28,311 nucleotides of DNA from a virus. The stretch spans positions 1 through 28,311 of the IMG/VR virus record IMGVR_UViG_3300046167_000169. One strand, given 5' to 3'. This document shows positions 24,162 through 28,311 of this stretch, in pieces (the first letter of the stretch is position 1; each line of letters opens with the position of its first letter). The notes beneath the pieces are model-generated. The model was not told where the DNA came from. It saw nothing but the letters and a program-made list of their open reading frames with translations, and ran no database searches. Made by a program: the position numbers and the translations under genes.

Positions 24162-24397
24162 CATCTTTGGCAAAGTTAAGACTTACATCATTGCCACCTT
24201 AGGCCCTCGCTCTGCCCATTATTTACGTCTTTGGGCAGATTAAAGGACGGGCGAAAGAGAAGAACAAAGTCCTTACCGATGAACTACAGGCGCAGCAAAA
24301 GGCGGCTGATTTTTATAAGGCGATGTCTGAAAATGAAAGCGACAATCTTACTGATCGCAAGTCTATCACTGACCGGCTGCGCTCAAACGGTCTATAG
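24154..24397 (+). CDS. i-spanin (Rz-like), +1 frameshift
   Basis: Restored length about 80 aa, overlapping the endolysin stop. ATG 24154 opens MFSIFGKVKTYIIATL; the frame breaks at GGCCC 24202-24206. One extra G or C there explains it, and the +1 frame gives LALPIIYVFGQIKGRAKEKNK. The product has one N-terminal transmembrane helix (~9-27) and a charged coiled-coil periplasmic part (TDELQAQQKAADFYKAMSE...), the i-spanin layout. Its 3' part contains the start of the o-spanin gene in another frame, the classical nested Rz/Rz1 arrangement. It pairs with the outer-membrane lipoprotein to disrupt the outer membrane. Confidence 0.82.
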
Positions 24398-24578
24398 AAC
24401 CCAACTCGAAATCTATTGCCCACAAATCAAGCAGTATGATGACCGGTTCAATGCCCAATTAGCCGATGAATTAGAGAGCCTTCCTGCCGATGCTACGGCA
24501 ATAGATGAGGCTGTAAAAAACTACATCTACTTGCGAGATCGTATCCGCAGATGTGAAGAAGAAAAGGATAAGATCTAA
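24333..24578 (+). CDS. o-spanin lipoprotein (Rz1-like)
   Basis: 81 aa from ATG 24333, nested in the 3' end of the i-spanin gene and running past it. The N terminus MKATILLIASLSLTGC is a lipoprotein signal with lipobox Leu-Thr-Gly-Cys (Cys16 acylated). The mature part has YCPQIKQYDD and a helical acidic tail. Longer in-frame starts upstream (from 24231) would bury the signal peptide and read basic nonsense, so 24333 is preferred. The stop overlaps the next ATG by one base. Expected to sit in the outer membrane and bind the i-spanin. The frame is intact. Confidence 0.85.
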   Translation: MKATILLIASLSLTGCAQTVYRTQLEIYCPQIKQYDDRFNAQLADELESLPADATAIDEAVKNYIYLRDRIRRCEEEKDKI

Positions 24579-26956
24579 TGGGTTTATGGGCAGATACCTT
24601 TGGGGGCGGCAACAGCTTTACTGAAAGCGTGGCAAATACTTTTACTCCTAATGATGGCAAAGAATATCAAGGCGGTAGTTTGGTGGATACCAATACCAAT
24701 AAGGTTATTTCTGGCGGTGTAATGAACGACGATAACACCAACCAGAGTAACTCTTCTGTTGGTTCTACGTCTGCCGGTCATGGCGAAGCGGCTGGAATAT
24801 CTGGAATATTTAGTAACAATAATGACGATGATACCCCTAGCGGAATGGCTCCTTCGGGTCTGCAGGCTGCGCTGGGCTATGTAAGCCCCGTAGGTCTCAT
24901 CGGTAAGCTTTCTGGATGGGCTAATGATCTTGATCCATCAAAAGACAGTACAAAGGTTGTTGGTGGTCAACAGGTATACGACAATGGAAAAGGTTTTGTG
25001 TATTCCTATAACTTCTTAGGCCTTCCATACGAGGTTGAGGTCCAAGGTGATGCTGTCGTTGATAAGCTGTCTATTAAGGACGAAGAGACAGGGCTTACAG
25101 GGTATGAATCCCTTGCTGCACAAGCCACCGCTCAGGGTGATAACGATGGGGCTGCCGCTATTATGCAGGAAGCTGCAGACAACGCACAAGCCGCTGAAGG
25201 TGCAGCCTCTACAGGACCATTGTCTGCCGATGGCATAGCTAAGATGGTTGTGGATTCTGGTATTGCTTCGTCCAACGAAGAAATCCAAGCGATGCTTGCA
25301 GACCCTAAAGCATTTTTAGATGCAAAGGGTATTAACCTTTCTGACATTATCCCTAACCTAGACCCTGCTACTGCAGGAACACTACTAGATCCTAGTAATC
25401 CTAATTATGCCCTCAAAGGTCTTGAGAAGTATCTGCCTCAGACAGTTACAGGTGTTGCACCGGTTCGCAGCCCTACTGCAGTAGACCCTGCATCGTTCAC
25501 CACAGCGACTGCATCTGATCGCATGAACAACCCACAGTTTATTATGGACGCTGCCACAGGCGAAGTTCGTGACGCTAACCTAGTGGACGCAGAAGGCTAC
25601 ACGCTGGACATGAAGGGTTCTGCCACAGGCATTAACGCTGATGGTACAGTGAACCAAACTGGCGAAGCTCTTAACGATTACGCCACACAAAAGTTCAGTT
25701 CAATAATCGATACACGAACCGTTGCCGGTAAGCTCATGGCCCAAAACCTTGGCGAAGGTAACTATGTAGATATGAAGTCTACCGTAACCGGACAGCTTGA
25801 AATGCTGGCCGATTCTTTTGTTGGCTCAGACGGTGAACCTAAGATCCCTGCCTTTGCTCAAGCACAAGCCCGTGCAGTAGGACGTACAATCACATTTAAG
25901 GGTATGACCGGTACTGCAGCCACAGCGGCTATGGCTACCGCCCTGATGGAAGCAAGCCTTCCAATTGCACAGCAAGAGGCGCAGTTCTTTCAAACCCTGA
26001 CTGTTAAAAACCTAGACAACAAGCAACAGGCTATCATTAACAAAGCTACGGTTCTGTCTAACTTTGATTTGGCTAACCTAGACGCCCGTGAGACTGCAGC
26101 GGTACAGAATGCTCAAGCCTTCTTAGAGATGGATCTGAGCAATCTAACCAACGAACAACAGGCCTTTATGATTAACACTCAGGCCCGTGTTCAGGTTCTG
26201 CTTGAAGACACACAGCAAGAGAATGCCACCCGCCGGTTTTCTGCGGAAAGTAAGAATGACTTCACTAAGTTCTACACAGAGCTTGGTACGCAGGTTGAAC
26301 AGTTTAATGCTAACCTGATGTCTGAGCTAAAGCGGTTCAATGCTGGCGAGATTAACGATGCCACAGAGTTCCGTATGGCCTTAGAAAATGAGCGCCAACA
26401 GTTCTACTCAAAGATGCAGTATGCTGTGGATGAATCTAACGCCCAGTGGCGGCAGACCGTTGCAACCGCCAACACGCAGATGGCTTATGATGCCGCCGCA
26501 ATTGATACAAAGAACATTCTGGATATTTCGCAAGAAGGTCTTAACCGTACATGGGACCGCACGGACAGTGTCTTGGATTACTTATTTAAGGGTGCGGTTA
26601 GCGAGGAAGAGTTTGAGTTGCGTCTTCTCTTAGGTGAGATGCAGGCACAGGCGGCTACTCCACAGAAGGCAAGCCTCTTTGATACACTTCTGGGCGGTGC
26701 CATCAAAATTGGTGCAGCGGCTGCAGGTGCCTCTGATGTACGACTTAAAGAAAACATTCAGCCCTACGACACACTCAACGGTGTCCAGTTCTACACATGG
26801 GATTGGAACGATACGGCCAAGGAGATCGGCTACGACAAGTATCCAACCATGGGCGTGATCGCACAGGAAGTTCAGAAGACACACCCTGACACGGTAATTG
26901 AGGGGCCAGAGGGCTACCTAATGGTTAATTACGGGAAGCTTAAAAATGAAATTTGA
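24578..26956 (+). CDS. Virion protein with C-terminal peptidase S74 (intramolecular chaperone) domain
   Basis: 792 aa, intact, AAGGA before the ATG. Residues 1-120 are Asn/Gly/Ser-rich; ~140-260 include helical Ala/Gln segments; ~420-690 are largely helical with Gln, Asn and Ala (QEAQFFQTLTVKNLDNKQQAI, DNYLFK-like ends). From Ser719 the sequence is SDVRLKENIQPYD, GVQFYTWDW, MGVIAQEVQKTHPDTV, GYLMVNYGKL: the S74 endosialidase-type autoprocessing chaperone. Ser719 and Lys724 match the Ser-Lys dyad spacing of the family, so self-cleavage before Ser719 is expected after trimerisation. The long helical body is unlike a fibre; an ejection or internal virion protein is possible. Confidence 0.8.
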   Translation: MGLWADTFGGGNSFTESVANTFTPNDGKEYQGGSLVDTNTNKVISGGVMNDDNTNQSNSSVGSTSAGHGEAAGISGIFSNNNDDDTPSGMAPSGLQAALGYVSPVGLIGKLSGWANDLDPSKDSTKVVGGQQVYDNGKGFVYSYNFLGLPYEVEVQGDAVVDKLSIKDEETGLTGYESLAAQATAQGDNDGAAAIMQEAADNAQAAEGAASTGPLSADGIAKMVVDSGIASSNEEIQAMLADPKAFLDAKGINLSDIIPNLDPATAGTLLDPSNPNYALKGLEKYLPQTVTGVAPVRSPTAVDPASFTTATASDRMNNPQFIMDAATGEVRDANLVDAEGYTLDMKGSATGINADGTVNQTGEALNDYATQKFSSIIDTRTVAGKLMAQNLGEGNYVDMKSTVTGQLEMLADSFVGSDGEPKIPAFAQAQARAVGRTITFKGMTGTAATAAMATALMEASLPIAQQEAQFFQTLTVKNLDNKQQAIINKATVLSNFDLANLDARETAAVQNAQAFLEMDLSNLTNEQQAFMINTQARVQVLLEDTQQENATRRFSAESKNDFTKFYTELGTQVEQFNANLMSELKRFNAGEINDATEFRMALENERQQFYSKMQYAVDESNAQWRQTVATANTQMAYDAAAIDTKNILDISQEGLNRTWDRTDSVLDYLFKGAVSEEEFELRLLLGEMQAQAATPQKASLFDTLLGGAIKIGAAAAGASDVRLKENIQPYDTLNGVQFYTWDWNDTAKEIGYDKYPTMGVIAQEVQKTHPDTVIEGPEGYLMVNYGKLKNEI

Positions 26957-27122
26957 AGACGCAATTGAGAAGTCCATTAAGAGCTTTCTGAAAGGTAGCA
27001 TGCCCGAAGAGCTTATGAAGGTTCAGGGCAACCCTGTGATCTACACACCTGATTACATGGATGAGCTAGAGGAAGATCTAGCAGACATGGAACCCCTAGA
27101 AGATGAGGTGGAAGATGTTTGA
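26946..27122 (+). CDS. Small acidic protein, 58 aa
   Basis: ATG 26946 lies inside the 3' end of the S74 gene (11-base overlap) and the stop overlaps the next gene's start by eight bases. The product is MKFEDAIEKSIKSFLKGS..., with a short helix, a VIYTPDYMDELEED segment and a very acidic tail. Both overlaps and the lack of gaps in this region support translation. Function unknown; perhaps an assembly accessory for its neighbours. Confidence 0.6.
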   Translation: MKFEDAIEKSIKSFLKGSMPEELMKVQGNPVIYTPDYMDELEEDLADMEPLEDEVEDV

Positions 27123-27672
27123 TCCAAAGACAATAGGCCCAATACCGGGTGAGAACTACACCGCTGATACTCGTAACTATCCATGGCACCGGCCACCAGA
27201 GATTGAGACCTATGACGGTACAGTAGAGTACGTCATGGAGCGGATGAATGATGAAACCACCGCAGAGATAGTCTACAGTCTTATGGAGCTAAAGCGCCCT
27301 CTGACTAACATCGTTGCAGGCTTAATGATGCAGGGTATTGGTCGTGGTAAATTCCAGATCGACATGGCTATCTTAGCGGCTGGCCCGGTCTACCGTTATC
27401 TGCAGATCTTAGCCGACAGTGAGAACATTAAATACGAAGATGGTCTAAATGCTAAACGCACACCGATCACCTCCACCACGCTTAAAATGATGATGGGTGT
27501 TGTGGACGATGTAGATCCCGAAGAGACAGACCCTGAGAGCGCCGTAGAAGCCGTCTCAGAGGGCGAAGGCGGTCTTATGGCACCGGCACAGCCTACAGAA
27601 GAAATGACCGCCACAGCGGAAGAACAGGCGCTCATGTTGGGCGGCTCTGATACTGAAGAAGAGGTGGTGTAA
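27115..27672 (+). CDS. Conserved marine-phage-type virion protein, 185 aa
   Basis: ATG 27115 is chosen because GAGGTGG lies seven bases upstream; an in-frame ATG at 27103 is less well placed. The start FDPKTIGPIPGENYTADTRNYPWHRPPEIETYD resembles a family common in marine phages. A helical core with an LAAGPVYRYLQILADS stretch follows, then a long acidic Ala/Glu tail. No enzymatic motif. The stop overlaps the next start by one base. Probably structural; exact role unknown. Confidence 0.65.
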   Translation: MFDPKTIGPIPGENYTADTRNYPWHRPPEIETYDGTVEYVMERMNDETTAEIVYSLMELKRPLTNIVAGLMMQGIGRGKFQIDMAILAAGPVYRYLQILADSENIKYEDGLNAKRTPITSTTLKMMMGVVDDVDPEETDPESAVEAVSEGEGGLMAPAQPTEEMTATAEEQALMLGGSDTEEEVV

Positions 27673-28311
27673 TGTCCCTACGGTCAACGAAGAGCCGCAT
27701 CCAAGGTAAGATTGCTTCTGGTGCATTTAATCAGCCTAACAATACACTGGCAGACGCTATCGATACCGGCGCTGGTATTATGGCTAAAGGGATCATGCGT
27801 CAGGCGGAAGAGAAGCGTCTTGAGGAGCGTGAGGCTAAAAAAGAAAAGGCTGCAGAAGCCAGACGCCTCGCCGCAGCGCAAGCTAAAAAAGAGGCAGAGG
27901 CACGGAAGAACCAGCGCATTGCTAATTCTATTGCCCTCCGCTTTGGTATCGACCCCAAAAATGCACAAGGCATGGCATATGTTACTAATGAGGTAGAGAT
28001 CCATGGCACTGATGCCATCGGCGTAATTCAGAAAGACTTTGATGACCGAAAAGTCAATCTATCAGAAGTAGAGGTTACTGAAGACTTCGTGACAGGTGCT
28101 AGCCCCAATCAAGCACCCCCTATGCGTCTGCCTCCAAATCCTGATGGCAGCATGCGTACTACCTTAGATATTGGTGAGGCGATTGATGATCTAGAAGCAA
28201 CTGGTAGCCCCGCCGCTTCTGCCGCACGGTCTGCAGCCGAAAGCCGTTTCAGCCCACAACAGCTAAACAAGGGCGAAGTACAGACAGAGACCACAACTTC
28301 ACAAGGGTTTG
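27672..28311 (+). CDS. Partial gene, probable large virion protein (N-terminal 213 codons)
   Basis: Open from ATG 27672 to the window end with no stop, so only the N terminus is visible. It begins SLRSTKSRIQGKIASGAFNQPNNTLADAI, followed by a strongly charged Ala/Glu/Arg/Lys helix at about residues 38-85 that looks like a coiled coil. A mixed region with Pro-rich linkers follows. In phages of this layout a large internal or ejection protein often lies here; that is inference. The gene is coupled to the previous one by a TAATG overlap. Confidence 0.7.
   Translation, partial: MSLRSTKSRIQGKIASGAFNQPNNTLADAIDTGAGIMAKGIMRQAEEKRLEEREAKKEKAAEARRLAAAQAKKEAEARKNQRIANSIALRFGIDPKNAQGMAYVTNEVEIHGTDAIGVIQKDFDDRKVNLSEVEVTEDFVTGASPNQAPPMRLPPNPDGSMRTTLDIGEAIDDLEATGSPAASAARSAAESRFSPQQLNKGEVQTETTTSQGF

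Noticed and set aside
24231-24332. N-terminal extension of the o-spanin gene
   Set aside because: Reads as Arg-rich sequence from the wrong frame of the i-spanin; the lipoprotein signal starts at 24333.
1438-24397. Genome-wide programmed +1 frameshifting as a new system
   Set aside because: Considered because all breaks have the same sign and often follow GGN codons. No shared slippery heptamer or stimulator is visible, and homopolymer over-calling explains the pattern more simply.
1-28311. CRISPR arrays, tRNA genes, insertion sequences, integrase or attachment sites
   Set aside because: Looked for by eye and found none; no repeat-spacer pattern, cloverleaf with TTC arm, or transposase/integrase motif.

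Overview
The window is one transcription-polarised stretch (all supported genes on the + strand) of a tailed double-stranded DNA phage, most likely a marine podovirus. The short-tail assignment rests on adjacent homologs of T7-type tail tubular proteins A and B and on the absence of any tape measure, sheath or tail-tube gene. Several proteins (the 157-aa and 89-aa proteins before the terminase, the fibre C-terminal motifs, the 185-aa protein near the end) have the look of families recurrent in marine phages of Alphaproteobacteria and cyanobacteria. A DUF1127-type small protein hints at an alphaproteobacterial host. Resemblance to HMO-2011-like or roseophage-type podoviruses is a guess from gene order; the replication genes that would settle it are outside the window.

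Layout. 1-456: regulatory DNA with TTTGCAAA-type palindromes. 457-2531: small accessory genes (unknown acidic protein, zinc-ribbon/T5orf172 GIY-YIG protein, DUF1127-like protein, small basic and small Cys-containing proteins) with two large dyads over promoters. 2560-4217: small membrane and conserved proteins, tightly overlapped. 4214-10843: packaging and head genes: TerS, TerL, portal, a 71-aa protein, a SleB-type hydrolase fused to a structural segment, scaffold. 10844-11317: 474-bp non-coding control region with promoters and hairpins. 11318-14740: major capsid protein, a terminator-like hairpin, tail tubular proteins A and B. 14744-21390: two tail-fibre genes, a 66-aa protein, a tail-assembly-chaperone-like protein, and a Gly-rich Ig-like adhesin. 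21510-24578: GNAT-like protein, coiled-coil protein, lysis cassette (GH24 lysozyme with C-terminal membrane segment, overlapping i-spanin/o-spanin pair). 24578-28311: a 792-aa protein ending in a peptidase S74 autoprocessing domain, then probable virion-interior genes running off the end.

The strongest observation is technical but important. At least twelve positions in ten genes, and one or two weaker candidate sites, carry exactly one extra base, mostly in a GG/GGG, CC or T run, that breaks an otherwise convincing gene (TerL, tail tubular A and B, both fibres, endolysin, i-spanin, DUF1127 protein and others). Every event has the same sign (+1) and removing one base restores the family motif. 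Homopolymer over-calling in the source data is the simplest explanation; real mutation or +1 recoding cannot be excluded from sequence alone. Affected genes are annotated here over their full restored span. Biological points worth a second look are dyads covering extended -10 promoters, the hydrolase fusion with an internal start, the S74 domain on a non-fibre-like protein, and the capsid-gene upstream control region.
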